Notes under the pieces: model-generated
What the model was told of the DNA's origin: nothing
Database searches by the model: none
What the model saw: only the letters and a program-made list of their open reading frames with translations
Part shown: positions 1-8,458 of the stretch, piece by piece
Layout of the letters: every line of letters begins with the position of its first letter
Position numbering within the stretch: the first letter of the stretch is position 1
Made by a program: the position numbers and the translations under genes
NCBI GenBank assembly: GCA_900473415.1
Contig: UCLR01000008.1
Span: 124,001 to 188,000, forward strand
DNA length: 64,000 nucleotides
Source of the DNA: Hyphomicrobiales bacterium
Lineage (GTDB): Bacteria > Pseudomonadota > Alphaproteobacteria > Rhizobiales > Beijerinckiaceae
Direction: 5' to 3'

Positions 1-1470
1 GACAATGCCGGCGTGACCGCGCTCTCGCCGGCCGAGAACGCCGCCGTCATCGCCGAGGCCGAGGACGGCGCGCCCTGGCACGATCCCTCGCTGGAGATGG
101 CCGAGCGGATAAAGCTGGCCGAGGGCAAGCCCCTGCCCCGGCGGCTCTACGCCGCCATGGCCCAGCAGGATTGCGGCCAGTGCGGCTATGTCTGCGAAAC
201 CTATTCCGCCGCCATCGCCTCAGGCGCCGAGGGGCGGCTCAATCTCTGCGCGCCAGGCGGCAAGGAGACGCTGCGCCAGGTCAAGGCTCTGATGGAAGCA
301 CCGGGCGCCTCCGCCCCGGCTGCGCCCGCCGAGGCCACACCTGCAGCGGAACTTGGGCCCAAGGGTCGCTGCCGCGAGAATCCCGCCCTCGCGACCTTCC
401 TCTCGCGCCGCAAGCTCAATGGCGAAGGCTCGGAGAAGGAGACCTGGCATGTCGAGCTCGACCTCTCCGAATGCGGCCTCGACTATGTCGTCGGCGACGC
501 CTTCGGCATCGTCGCGCGGAACGACCCCCGCCTCGTCGACGCAGTAATCGCGCTCCTCGGCGCCCGGCCGGACGCGGAGATCGGCGGCAAGTCCCTGCGC
601 GGGAAGCTGATGGAGGATTGCGCGCTCGGTCCAGCCCCGGACGCGCTGTTCCAGCTCATTTCCTATGTCACCGGTGGGGAAGCCCGCCTCAAGGCCAGGC
701 GCCTTGCCGCCGGCGAGGATCCCGATGGCGATCTCGACCGGCTCGACGTTCTAGGCGCGCTACACAAGTTCTCACAGGCGAGGCTCTCGGCGGAAGCCTT
801 CGTCGAGGCTCTCGATCCGCTCCAGCCGCGGCTCTATTCGATCTCGTCCTCCGACAAGGCCACGCCCGGCCGCATCACGCTGACGGTCGATGCCGTGCGC
901 TATAAGATCGGTTCGCGTCCGCGCTGGGGCGTGGCCTCGACCTTCCTCGCCGAGCGCGTCGCGCCCGGCGACAACCTGCCGGTCTATGTCCAGCGCGCCC
1001 ATGGCTTCGGCCTGCCGGCGGATCCCGCGACGCCGATCATCATGTGCGGCCCAGGCACCGGCATCGCGCCCTTCCGGGCCTTCCTGCACGATCGGCAGGC
1101 GACGAAGGCGCCCGGCCGCAACTGGCTGTTCTTCGGCCATCAGCGCCGGGCCTGCGACTTCTTCTACGAGGAGGAGCTGCAGACGATGAAGGATTCAGGC
1201 TTCCTCACCAACCTGACGCTCGCCTGGTCCCGCGATGGCGACAAGGTCTATGTCCAGGACCGCATGCGCGAACGCGGCGCCGAGCTCTGGGCCTGGCTCG
1301 AACAGGGCGCTCATTTTTATATCTGCGGCGACGCCAAGCGCATGGCCAAGGATGTCGAGCGCGCACTGGTCGACATCGTCGCCCAGCACGGCGGGCGCTC
1401 CAGCGACGAAGCCATCACCTATGTCGCGGCGCTGCGCAAGGCGGGGCGCTACCAGGCCGACGTCTACTAG
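1..1470 (+). CDS. Sulfite reductase flavoprotein (alpha) subunit, 5' end missing
   Basis: This is a flavoprotein reductase that would pass electrons from NAD(P)H through FAD to a sulfite reductase haem subunit in cytosolic sulfur assimilation. The frame is open from base 1, and the usual N-terminal stretch of the family is missing, so the true start lies upstream and the GTG at 13 is probably internal. Counting from 13, a cysteine-bearing segment (DCGQCGYVCETYS, about residue 53) comes first. The FAD-binding domain follows, with RLYSISSS at residue 273, then the nucleotide-binding motif CGPGTGIAPFRAF near 345. The protein ends in the aromatic DVY typical of the ferredoxin-NADP reductase fold. 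A flavodoxin (FMN) domain is not visible, unlike E. coli CysJ. The N-terminal cysteines may bind a cluster; that is inference. Confidence 0.85.
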   Translation, partial: DNAGVTALSPAENAAVIAEAEDGAPWHDPSLEMAERIKLAEGKPLPRRLYAAMAQQDCGQCGYVCETYSAAIASGAEGRLNLCAPGGKETLRQVKALMEAPGASAPAAPAEATPAAELGPKGRCRENPALATFLSRRKLNGEGSEKETWHVELDLSECGLDYVVGDAFGIVARNDPRLVDAVIALLGARPDAEIGGKSLRGKLMEDCALGPAPDALFQLISYVTGGEARLKARRLAAGEDPDGDLDRLDVLGALHKFSQARLSAEAFVEALDPLQPRLYSISSSDKATPGRITLTVDAVRYKIGSRPRWGVASTFLAERVAPGDNLPVYVQRAHGFGLPADPATPIIMCGPGTGIAPFRAFLHDRQATKAPGRNWLFFGHQRRACDFFYEEELQTMKDSGFLTNLTLAWSRDGDKVYVQDRMRERGAELWAWLEQGAHFYICGDAKRMAKDVERALVDIVAQHGGRSSDEAITYVAALRKAGRYQADVY

Positions 1471-1569
1471 GACTGGGCTCGACCGGCCGGCGGCGGAGCC
1501 ATGTACCGAGACCCGGCAGGGAACCCCGCTTGAGACGCTCGCGTTGGCCCCGACAGAAAGGGGCGCGAG

Positions 1570-1860
1570 ATGAAATTGCAGATCGCGGGCGCCGCCATCG
1601 CCGCAGCGCTGAGCGCTGCGGCGGCTCAGGCTCAGACCAGTTCCACGCCCAAGGAAGGCACCGGCCCGGGTTCAGGCTCGACCGGTATGGCGCCGCAGCA
1701 GGGAACCGGCTCCGGCGCCACCCAGCATTCTCCTGGCGCGAACCGCCCTGAAGTGCCCCATGCGCCGGGCGCGGACACGCAGCAGAACCGCGAGTACGGC
1801 CGCGAGACGACACCGGAGGGGCACGAGCTGCATCAGAGCAGCCCAGGAAAGCGGAAGTAG
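1570..1860 (+). CDS. Small exported Gly/Ser/Pro-rich protein
   Basis: A 96-residue protein of unknown function. Residues 1-22 form a clear Sec signal peptide (Lys at position 3, an Ala-rich core, AQA cleavage site). The mature part is low complexity, rich in Gly, Thr, Ser, Pro and Gln, hydrophilic and without cysteine, so it is probably a disordered periplasmic or secreted protein. A good ribosome site (GAAAGGGG, 1556-1563) precedes the ATG. It follows the sulfite reductase gene by 99 bases in the same direction, but nothing ties it to sulfur metabolism. I recognise no family; similar small proteins in Hyphomicrobiales are simply called hypothetical. Confidence 0.6.
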   Translation: MKLQIAGAAIAAALSAAAAQAQTSSTPKEGTGPGSGSTGMAPQQGTGSGATQHSPGANRPEVPHAPGADTQQNREYGRETTPEGHELHQSSPGKRK

Positions 1861-1876
1861 CGGAACGTCAAGGGAC

Positions 1877-1948
1877 GCCGATCAGCTCACTTATCGGCGA
1901 AAAGCCCCCTGGCTGGCGCGATGACGCATCAGCCGACCTGATCGGCTG
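1877..1948 (+). terminator. Two stem-loops after the small exported protein gene
   Basis: Two hairpins lie 16-90 bases past the stop at 1860. The first has 6-bp arms (1877-1882 and 1893-1898, GCCGAT/ATCGGC). The second has perfect 7-bp arms (1930-1936 and 1942-1948, CAGCCGA/TCGGCTG) around a 5-base loop. Neither is followed by a good T run, so intrinsic termination is only a suggestion. The rest of 1861-2112 is noticeably more AT-rich and probably carries the promoter of the next gene. Confidence 0.35.
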
Positions 1949-2112
1949 ACAAATTGCCCAAACAGGTCGCGGCAAAGCGCGCCCACCTTGATCCAGCTGG
2001 TACCGGAAACTGAACGCGCTTGCGTCGAAAGAAATCGCTTGCGCGAGCGCGCGGCCATATGCAACTTAAGAGAGCATTACAACTTATACGCGCATGACTT
2101 TTGCGAGGCCTG

Positions 2113-4025
2113 ATGCAACGCGACATCCGCGTAGTGTTCTTCGACATTGGCGGAACGCTAGGCGTGGTTGAGCTGGACTCATCCGGCGCACCAACGCAAT
2201 TCGAGGCTTATCCGCATATCCCTCAGCTTGTAAAAGATTTGAAGGCGCGCGGTCATCGTGTTGGAATCATCTCTAATACCGACGATCAGGCAGCGCCTGC
2301 AGAAATCGACATTCTGTCTCGGTCAAATATCGGACAATACCTGGACAATGACCTGCTGATCTACGGCAGCGGCATCGGATTTCAAAAGGGCCCATCCGAA
2401 ATTTTCATTCAGGCGGGCCGAGCCGCGAATGTCGAAATGCAGCAGTGCCTCTATGTCGGGGACGATAGTTGGGAGCGGCGGAACGCTGCGGCAGTGGGGA
2501 TGCTGGTATCGCCTCATCCGCTCCTGTCTGCCGCCATTATTGGTGGAGAAGGCGTCCGCTTCGCGCGGCTTTCACCGCCGGCGGACATGGAGGCCTCGCA
2601 ATTGCGGGAGGCGCTGCAGGCGCAGTCATTCGTTCCCCTGCACGTGTCCGGCCAGGCGAGGTCGAAACTGGTGGGGATGGCGACCACCTCGACTTTGACA
2701 GCGCTGGCGAATGCGCAAATCGAGATCGAACTGCTTGGAGCGGTCGATACGCCGCTGTTCTCGGATCTCTATCTTCTCAGAGACGATCGGGCGGCGCGAA
2801 CTGGATATCTCTCATTCGACGGCCAGTCGGCAGAGTTCTTTGGGGCTGGCGAACAGGCGAATTGGCTTCTCTCCTCGACGAGCGAAGGCCTGCTTGTCGC
2901 CTTGCCTGCCGGCCGCTCGGTGGAAGAGTTCCATTTTGAGGAAGCCCACCACGGCCACAACCTGAAACTTGTTCCGGATCTTACACTGCTGACATCGTTC
3001 GATGTTCTGGCGGCCGCGTCCTTTGTGGACGTGAGCGAGAGATTTGCCGGCGAATTAGATAGCCGGGAGCGCGATATCCTCTCCTGTTTGACCCACTCGA
3101 AAATCGAAAAGCATATCGCCCCCTATATTGGCACGGCGCCTCTCGGAGATGACGGAGAAGCCGTTCGCAGCCGCCACATTCACAGTCCGGACAATGCGCG
3201 CGTCGTCGATGCGCTCGCCAAGCATCTCTCTTCGATTTCCGACAAGCTACGGGTGCGTCTGCATCCCTTCACGCATGAAGGCAAGCGGCTCTTCAATGTG
3301 GAGGCTGAACTCGGACCGGCCAACTTCGGCGATCTGGTCCTTGTGACGGCTCACCTCGATTCCACCGCCGCATTCAGCCCACCTTACGATCCCCGGATCG
3401 ACATCGCGCCCGGTGCCGACGACGACGCGAGCGGCGTGGCCGGCGTGCTGGCCATCGCGGAGGCGATGTCGTCGTTGGCCGAGCTTCGCCCCCTCGAACG
3501 AGGCGTGCGCTTCCTGCTGTTCAACGCGGAGGAACACGGGCTGGTCGGAAGCAAGGCCTATGCCCGCGACCAGGCTGCCAAAGTCGCCCCGATCGTGGCC
3601 GTCCTGCAGATGGACATGATCGGGTACAACGTCAGGCCTCCACGCACGTGGGAAGTCCATGCCGGCTATTGGCCTTCGCAGGCGGTGCAGAAGCGCTCGC
3701 TCGAACTGGCGGAATGCGTCGGCCTGCTGACGCCACTGATTTCACCCCACCACCCCAGCTTTACATCAGCCGAGGTGTGCTGCCCGCCGACCGGGATCCG
3801 GCCGAAGGGCGCAGTGATCATGCGGCCTTCCATGAACGCGGATACCCGGCGCTCGCCGCCTCCGAAGATTTCTTTGCAGGGCCCGGCGCGCAAGCGCCTG
3901 AGCCGGAGGGCAACCCGCACTACCACCATCGCGAAGATACGTTCGTAGACGCAAGTTACGCGGCCGATATCGCGCGCGTGATCGCTGCGACGGCCTGGAT
4001 GCTGGCCAGAGGATCGTCTTCGTAA
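2113..4025 (+). pseudogene. HAD-like domain fused to an M28 aminopeptidase, frameshifted near the C-terminus
   Basis: The N-terminal 150 or so residues are HAD-like. Motif I is DIGGT (nucleophile D11, the usual second Asp replaced by Gly), followed by Ser54, Lys92 and GDD at 116-118. After a middle region of unknown fold comes an M28 zinc peptidase domain. Its metal ligands are visible at His414 (AHLDS), Asp436 or 437 (ADDDASG), Glu473/474 (AEEHG) and Asp501 (MDMIGY). The fifth ligand (GRSDHAAF) and the typical NPHYHHREDTF ending lie in another frame. A one-base loss or two-base gain in the C-rich stretch 3741-3758 separates them. Unshifted, translation stops at 3948 (611 residues); restored, the protein would be about 637. 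I chose ATG 2113 over TTG 2101 because GCGAGG precedes it. The gene sits in a patch of disrupted and mobile DNA. It could be a true pseudogene or a sequencing error in the C run. Confidence 0.7.
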
Positions 4026-4102
4026 GTCGCCACCGGCACCCGGACCTCGACCTGGGAAATCGGCCGATCGGATGTCGAGGCAACGAGATAAGGGAGGTTG
4101 CC

Positions 4103-4204
4103 TTGTGCAATTACTGTCGTAATTCGTTTTCCTGCTTTGTCCCGCCGCAGATCATCGATGAACTGGCGAAATCGTCTGATCCGAACACCCGGGATACGGC
4201 CTTG
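4103..4204 (+). pseudogene. N-terminal fragment of an M4 (protealysin-type) metalloprotease, cut by the IS element
   Basis: Thirty-four codons from a TTG start with a strong ribosome site (GGGAGG, 4092-4097) encode a cysteine-bearing start, then FVPPQIIDELA and SSDPNTRDTAL. This matches the propeptide opening of protealysin-like M4 metalloproteases: a VPP segment, a short helix, then an ALxTL element. The reading frame runs directly into the left inverted repeat of the IS256-family element and stops a few codons inside it. The catalytic domain is absent from the window. The right flank of the element (5572 onward) starts with codons for Thr-Leu-Leu, which would fit a continuation of the ALxTL motif for a few residues only. 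Assignment rests on a short motif. Confidence 0.5.
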
Positions 4205-4230
4205 GGGTCGTGTCCCTGGTGATGGTGTAG
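4205..4230 (+). repeat. Left terminal inverted repeat of the IS256-family element
   Basis: The 26 bases match the reverse complement of 5546-5571 at 23 positions: the outer 12 and inner 8 are identical, with three mismatches in the six bases between. Confidence 0.8.
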
Positions 4231-4303
4231 GTGGCAGGTGGTCATCGGCGGTTGCCGGTTAGGTTTGGGTTGCGAGATCCACCCCCGACCGGAGAGACCC
4301 CCG

Positions 4304-5503
4304 ATGACCGACGAGATGATGAGCCTGCGCGGGCTGCTGGAGAAGAGCCCCGACGCCGATTTCCTGCGCGAGATGATCGGCTTTGCCGCCCAGCGCCTGA
4401 TGGAGCTGGAGGTCGGCGGCCTGGCCGGCGCCGGCTTCGGCGAGAAGAGCCCGGATCGGCTGGCCCAGCGCAACGGCTATCGCGAACGCGACTGGGAGAC
4501 GCGCGCCGGCACGGTCGAGTTGCGCATCCCCAAGCTGCGCAAGGGCTCCTACTTTCCGGGCTTCCTCGAGCCGCGCCGCATGGCGGAGAAGGCGCTGACG
4601 GCGGTGATCCAGGAGGCCTACATCCAGGGCATCTCGACCCGCTCGGTCGATGACCTGGTCAAGGCGATGGGGATGAGCGGCATCTCCAAGAGCCAGGTCT
4701 CGCGGCTCTGCGAGGAGATCGACGAGCGGGTCCAGGCCTTCCTCGATCGTCCCATCGAGGGCGACTGGCCCTATCTCTGGATCGACGCGACCTATGTGAA
4801 GGTGCGCCAGGCCGGCCGGATCGTCTCGGTCGCGGTCATCGTCGCGGTCGGGGTCAACGGCGACGGAAGGCGCGAGGTGCTGGGCATGGATATCGGCCCC
4901 TCCGAGGCCGAGACCTTCTGGACCGGGTTCCTGCGCAAGCTGGCGCGGCGCGGCCTGCGCGGCGTCAAGCTCGTCGTCTCCGACAGCCATGAGGGCATCA
5001 AGGCCGCGGTCACGAAGGTGCTGACCGCGACCTGGCAGCGTTGCCGGGTGCACTTCATGCGCAACGCCCTGGCTCATGCCGGCCGCAGCAGGCGGCGTGT
5101 CGTGTCGGCCTTCATCGCCACCGCCTTCGCCCAGGATGATGCCGCGGCCGCCAGCCAGCAATGGCGCAAGGTCGCAGACCAGCTCAGGCCGACCGTTCCC
5201 AAGCTCGCCGCGCTGATGGACAAAGCCGAGACCGACGTGCTCGCCTACATGACCTTCCCGCCGCAACACCGCGCCAAGCTGCACAGCACCAATCCGCTGG
5301 AGCGGCTCAACGGCGAGATCAAGCGCCGCACCGAGGTCGTCGGCATCTTCCCGAACGAGGCCGCCATCACCAGGCTCGTCGGCGCCATCCTGCTCGAACA
5401 GAACGACGAGTGGGCCGTCCAGCGCGCCCGCTACATCACGCTGGAAAGCATCGCACCGATCAGCGATGATCCCCGCGTCAGACTGCCAAACGTCGCAGCC
5501 TGA
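4304..5503 (+). CDS. IS256-family (Mutator-like) transposase
   Basis: A 399-residue DDE transposase that cuts and joins the element ends. ATG 4304 is preferred because GGAGAG lies 8 bases upstream; an in-frame GTG at 4238 would add 22 residues encoded close to the inverted repeat. Catalytic residues are seen at Asp161 (WIDATYVKV), Asp227 (VVSDSHEG) and Glu333 ([14 protein letters not shown]), the spacing expected for IS256. The C-terminal [10 protein letters not shown] block is also typical. Length is normal for the family and no frameshift is seen, so the enzyme is probably active. Confidence 0.93.
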   Translation: MTDEMMSLRGLLEKSPDADFLREMIGFAAQRLMELEVGGLAGAGFGEKSPDRLAQRNGYRERDWETRAGTVELRIPKLRKGSYFPGFLEPRRMAEKALTAVIQEAYIQGISTRSVDDLVKAMGMSGISKSQVSRLCEEIDERVQAFLDRPIEGDWPYLWIDATYVKVRQAGRIVSVAVIVAVGVNGDGRREVLGMDIGPSEAETFWTGFLRKLARRGLRGVKLVVSDSHEGIKAAVTKVLTATWQRCRVHFMRNALAHAGRSRRRVVSAFIATAFAQDDAAAASQQWRKVADQLRPTVPKLAALMDKAETDVLAYMTFPPQHRAKLHSTNPLERLNGEIKRRTEVVGIFPNEAAITRLVGAILLEQNDEWAVQRARYITLESIAPISDDPRVRLPNVAA

Positions 5504-5545
5504 TCAGCCCGGCCAATGCCGGCGAACGACGGTCCCCTCCGTCAG

Positions 5546-5571
5546 CTACACCACCAGCTGGGACACGACCC
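5546..5571 (-). repeat. Right terminal inverted repeat of the IS256-family element
   Basis: Reverse-complement partner of 4205-4230. It lies 42 bases past the transposase stop and marks the right edge of the element. Confidence 0.8.
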
Positions 5572-5610
5572 ACCCTCCTGTGGATCAGACAAGCGCTCAC
5601 ACGGCCTAAT

Positions 5611-5632
5611 CGCTTCCCGCGACCGGGAAGCG
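5611..5632. other. Perfect 9-bp GC-rich hairpin beyond the IS right end
   Basis: Arms 5611-5619 and 5624-5632 (CGCTTCCCG/CGGGAAGCG) enclose the loop CGAC, 40 bases outside the right inverted repeat. No T run follows. It may be a terminator or the end of another decayed element. The surrounding DNA from 5572 to 6275 has no intact gene, only the remnants listed separately. Confidence 0.4.
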
Positions 5633-5690
5633 GCCAGGCTGAATGCGTGCTGCCCCGCAACCCGCTCGGAACAGCGGTTCGAGGGCTCAG

Positions 5691-5765
5691 ATCGACATGA
5701 TGGGGCTTGGTGACACCGACGATCGGCGTCGTGCGCTTGGCGATGGCCCGCGCCGTCGCGACATC
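5691..5765 (-). pseudogene. Aldo/keto reductase C-terminal remnant
   Basis: On the minus strand 25 codons read DVATARAIAKRTTPIVGV followed by TKPHHVD. This closely resembles the conserved C-terminal segment of aldo/keto reductases, where a VAIAWAIAKG-type helix leads into a TKPHHV-type NADP-binding strand. Neither flank continues the family in any frame, so this is a fragment of a lost gene. It lies between the IS256 element and an IS3-type remnant. Confidence 0.5.
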
Positions 5766-5931
5766 AGGAGCTCCTGCATCCCCCTTTCGCCTCCCAAAGG
5801 CTTGGGCGGACGGCAAGCGGCCTTTGGTTCCTCAAAGCTTCTCGGCCTTGTCACCGACACTTCCGGCGCCAAGAGGGTGGCGCGATAGGCTCGCGCCAAA
5901 GGCGGCCGTCCGCTGCACAGCACCGAACCAG

Positions 5932-5997
5932 CGCCACAAGCCCGAAGAGATCCTCGCAAAGCTGCGGCAGGCCGAACGCAGATTGAGCGAAGGCGCG
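5932..5997 (+). pseudogene. Remnant of an IS3-family OrfA transposase
   Basis: Twenty-two codons encode RHKPEEILAKLRQAERRLSE plus two residues. This is the helix that opens the OrfA proteins of IS3-type elements, before their helix-turn-helix. The expected continuation (VAEVCR and so on) is lost just after GALP and the frame then runs through unrelated sequence. No inverted repeats or OrfB are nearby. It shows the patch was hit by more than one element. Confidence 0.5.
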
Positions 5998-6275
5998 CTG
6001 CCAACTGGTCTTTTTCGGACGAAGGTCAACGCCACTATCGTGGAAGCGGCCGATCTCGGCACTGCAACATGGCAAGGTGATGCACCAACAACCGCGCATG
6101 TCAATTATCCCGAATAGTACGTCAGCCCACGTACTGCGCTATTGCTCCCAGACCGTCATCGTGTGCAACACTGCGTAACAACGATTGAGTTTCCTATGTT
6201 TGCTCTTTGTCCACCTCTGAATTTTCACTCGGCAGTAAATGAGTTGGTATCGAGAGAATCTATCGGAGGGCCCGA

Positions 6276-6962
6276 ATGGCAAAAATTTCCATTGCTGTCG
6301 TCGACGACCACCCGCTGCTGATGGAAGGCCTGGCGTCGCTGATGCAGCGTAAGCCGAGGTTTTCGTTGACTGCAGCCGGCGCCGCGGCGAGCGATATCTA
6401 TGCGATTGCAGCCAAGCACCGCCCGGACGCGATGATCGTCGATCTCAATATGCCCGGAGACGCGTTCCAAGCGATTGCCGATGCAGCAAAGATCGCGCCG
6501 GAGATGAAGATCGTCGTCTTCACCGCGTCGACCAATACCGACCACGCCATTCATGCGCTTGAAGCGGGCGCCAAAGCTTATGTCCTCAAAGGAAGCCCAG
6601 CCGATGAGTTGATCGAGGCGATTGAAACCGTCTGTCAGGGCGAGATCTACATGACACCTTGCTTTGCCGCAAAAGTGATCAGTGCCTTGCAGAACAAGGC
6701 ACAGGAGAAGAAGGCAGCGCAGGATACGAAGCTCAGCGTCCGCGAGCACCAGATCGTCAGGCTGCTTCTGTGCGGCAAGCAGAATCGGGAGATTGCACGG
6801 GCGTTGTCGCTCAGCGAGAAGACCGTGAAGGGTTACATGACCCATCTCATGCAGAAGCTGAATGCGCGCAATCGGCTCGAAGTCGTGATCGCGGCGCAGA
6901 AACTCAATCCCGCAGCGTTCGAGAGCACGCGTGCCGCGCCCCGGACACAGAGCCCGAACTAG
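6276..6962 (+). CDS. NarL/FixJ-type response regulator
   Basis: A 228-residue two-component regulator. The receiver domain (residues 4-120) has the acidic pair VVDDH at 9-11, the phospho-acceptor Asp56 (MIVDLNMPG) and Lys105 (AYVLKG). The LuxR-type DNA-binding domain (about 150-212) carries the recognition-helix pattern NREIARALSLSEKTVKGYM. A strong ribosome site (GGAGG, 6264-6268) sets the start. It ends two bases before the 3' end of the opposing histidine kinase gene, a tail-to-tail arrangement that suggests a cognate pair. Targets are unknown; the RTX peroxidase locus next door is a candidate. Confidence 0.92.
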   Translation: MAKISIAVVDDHPLLMEGLASLMQRKPRFSLTAAGAAASDIYAIAAKHRPDAMIVDLNMPGDAFQAIADAAKIAPEMKIVVFTASTNTDHAIHALEAGAKAYVLKGSPADELIEAIETVCQGEIYMTPCFAAKVISALQNKAQEKKAAQDTKLSVREHQIVRLLLCGKQNREIARALSLSEKTVKGYMTHLMQKLNARNRLEVVIAAQKLNPAAFESTRAAPRTQSPN

Positions 6963-6964
6963 GG

Positions 6965-8458
6965 CTACGACCGCAGGGGCAAGGTCGCGCGAATCTCAGT
7001 CCCGCCATGGGGCGATCTGGTGATGGCAAGGCTGCCCCTCAGCGCCTTGATGCGGCTCTCCATGCCTCGCAGTCCGAGCTTGGCCCTGCTCGCCGGGTGA
7101 CGGGGCTGCGGCGCCGAAGCATCGCCGCTGTCCGTCACGACAATCTCGAGCATTTTGCCGTTGACGCGGGCCGATACGCGCTGCCCATGGCCGCCGGCAT
7201 GCTTGTAGGAATTGTTCAGGGCCTCCTGGACAACCCTGTAAGCGCAGACTCGGATGGCGCGCGGCACATGCTCGGGCAGGTCCCCGAGCGCGCGCAGAAC
7301 CACGGTTCCGGTCTGGTGCTCGTGCCGGGTGATCGCGAGGTCGATCGTGTCTCCGGCCGGCAGGTCCTCCACCTCGGGCAGCACGAGGCCGGCGGACAGA
7401 TTCCGGAGGTCCGCCAGCGTTTGCTGGATCAGAGGCTCGAGATCCTTCCGGACGGTCCTGGCCAGTTCGTCAGATTGCATCGATTGCGGCCCGCTATCAG
7501 GCAGCTTGAGCATCATCAGGCTCAGGATCTGGATCGGCCCGTCATGGATATCTGCGCCGATGCTCGCGAGATAGGCCTCGTTCAAGATGGTCGCATTCAG
7601 GCGCGCGCGATCGGCTGCGCGGCGCAGGGCATTGTTGCGCTTTGCCAGCGCGGCGGCACGGGCCAAGTTTGATTCCAACAATTCCTGTTGCGTGTTGATT
7701 TTCTTGCTGGTCTTCCTTGCAATAACATGCAGCAAAACGATAATGATGACCGCGACATTGAAGATGAGAAACCAGGTCGCATATTTTACGGCCCTGATTT
7801 CTCTCTGCAAAAATCGATCGAACTCGTAGAATTCGCCGACTGCGATGATATTTCTTGTTTTAAGATTATATATCGGCGCGTAGATTTCGATCAATTTTGG
7901 CGACAGATTTTGTGATTTCAACTCGGTGACGTGATCGTCGGTGTCGGAATCGACGACCACTTGTCCGGCTTTGATGCGATCAAGGAAGCCGGAATGAAGC
8001 CTTTCGTGCGAATCTGACTTGTTGGTGCTGAAAACCAGGTTTCCGTCGAGGTCCCAGATCTTGATGATGGCGACGCGATGGCCAAGGCTGGTATCGGACA
8101 GGAGGCGCTCGATCTCGGCCTGGTTCGCAGCGGGCAAGCTGCGCGAGGTTTCGAGCAATTGGACGTGATGGGCCAGAAAGCCTTCCAGGTAGACGGCACC
8201 CGTCTCCGCCATGCCCTGAATCCAGCCGCTGCGGATGCGCTTCTCGACCCAGTAGCCTAGCGTCGCCATCGACAGCCCGACGGTCAAGGTCGCGGTGATC
8301 AGGAATTTGTGCTCCAGGCTGAGCGCCCCCCACCGCCGCAGAACGGCATTCAGACGCGCCGACCAGAACCCGGCTTTCCGAGCGCCAGGAAGCGGTGATG
8401 CCGGGCCGTTTGCGGATACCGGGTCTTGTCCTGTCTTTTCGCGAGCGCCCGTACCCAT
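6965..8458 (-). CDS. NarL-partner sensor histidine kinase (HisKA_3 type)
   Basis: A 497-residue inner-membrane kinase. One membrane helix (about 52-70), a roughly 155-residue periplasmic sensing domain and a second helix (about 227-247) precede a coiled-coil linker. The phospho-acceptor is His305 in GADIHDGPIQ, typical of HisKA_3 kinases. The N box lies around Asn415/416 (QEALNNSYKH), and the C-terminal GLRGMESRI with a following GGT motif completes the ATP-binding domain. AAGGTGG about 8 bases upstream supports the ATG. It is transcribed divergently from the RTX peroxidase gene and converges on the response regulator. The signal is unknown. Confidence 0.9.
   Translation of the reverse strand: MGTGAREKTGQDPVSANGPASPLPGARKAGFWSARLNAVLRRWGALSLEHKFLITATLTVGLSMATLGYWVEKRIRSGWIQGMAETGAVYLEGFLAHHVQLLETSRSLPAANQAEIERLLSDTSLGHRVAIIKIWDLDGNLVFSTNKSDSHERLHSGFLDRIKAGQVVVDSDTDDHVTELKSQNLSPKLIEIYAPIYNLKTRNIIAVGEFYEFDRFLQREIRAVKYATWFLIFNVAVIIIVLLHVIARKTSKKINTQQELLESNLARAAALAKRNNALRRAADRARLNATILNEAYLASIGADIHDGPIQILSLMMLKLPDSGPQSMQSDELARTVRKDLEPLIQQTLADLRNLSAGLVLPEVEDLPAGDTIDLAITRHEHQTGTVVLRALGDLPEHVPRAIRVCAYRVVQEALNNSYKHAGGHGQRVSARVNGKMLEIVVTDSGDASAPQPRHPASRAKLGLRGMESRIKALRGSLAITRSPHGGTEIRATLPLRS

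Larger units (their letters stand above)
4205..5571 (+). mobile_element. IS256-family insertion sequence, apparently complete
   Basis: A 1,367-base element bounded by imperfect inverted repeats that match at 23 of 26 positions, with one transposase gene inside. Outer ends share GGGTCGTGTCCC and inner ends share TGGTGTAG. The left end interrupts a metalloprotease reading frame. No 8-9 base target duplication is visible (left flank CGGCCTTG, right flank ACCCTCCT), which suggests a rearrangement or deletion on one side after insertion. The element is likely intact because the transposase is full length with its DDE residues. Confidence 0.85.

Noticed and set aside
3741-3758. Programmed ribosomal frameshifting in the HAD-M28 gene
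   Set aside because: No slippery heptamer or downstream pseudoknot could be recognised; mutation or sequencing error is simpler.
4196-5580. An 8-9 base target-site duplication around the IS256-family element
   Set aside because: Left flank CGGCCTTG and right flank ACCCTCCT do not match, so none is claimed.
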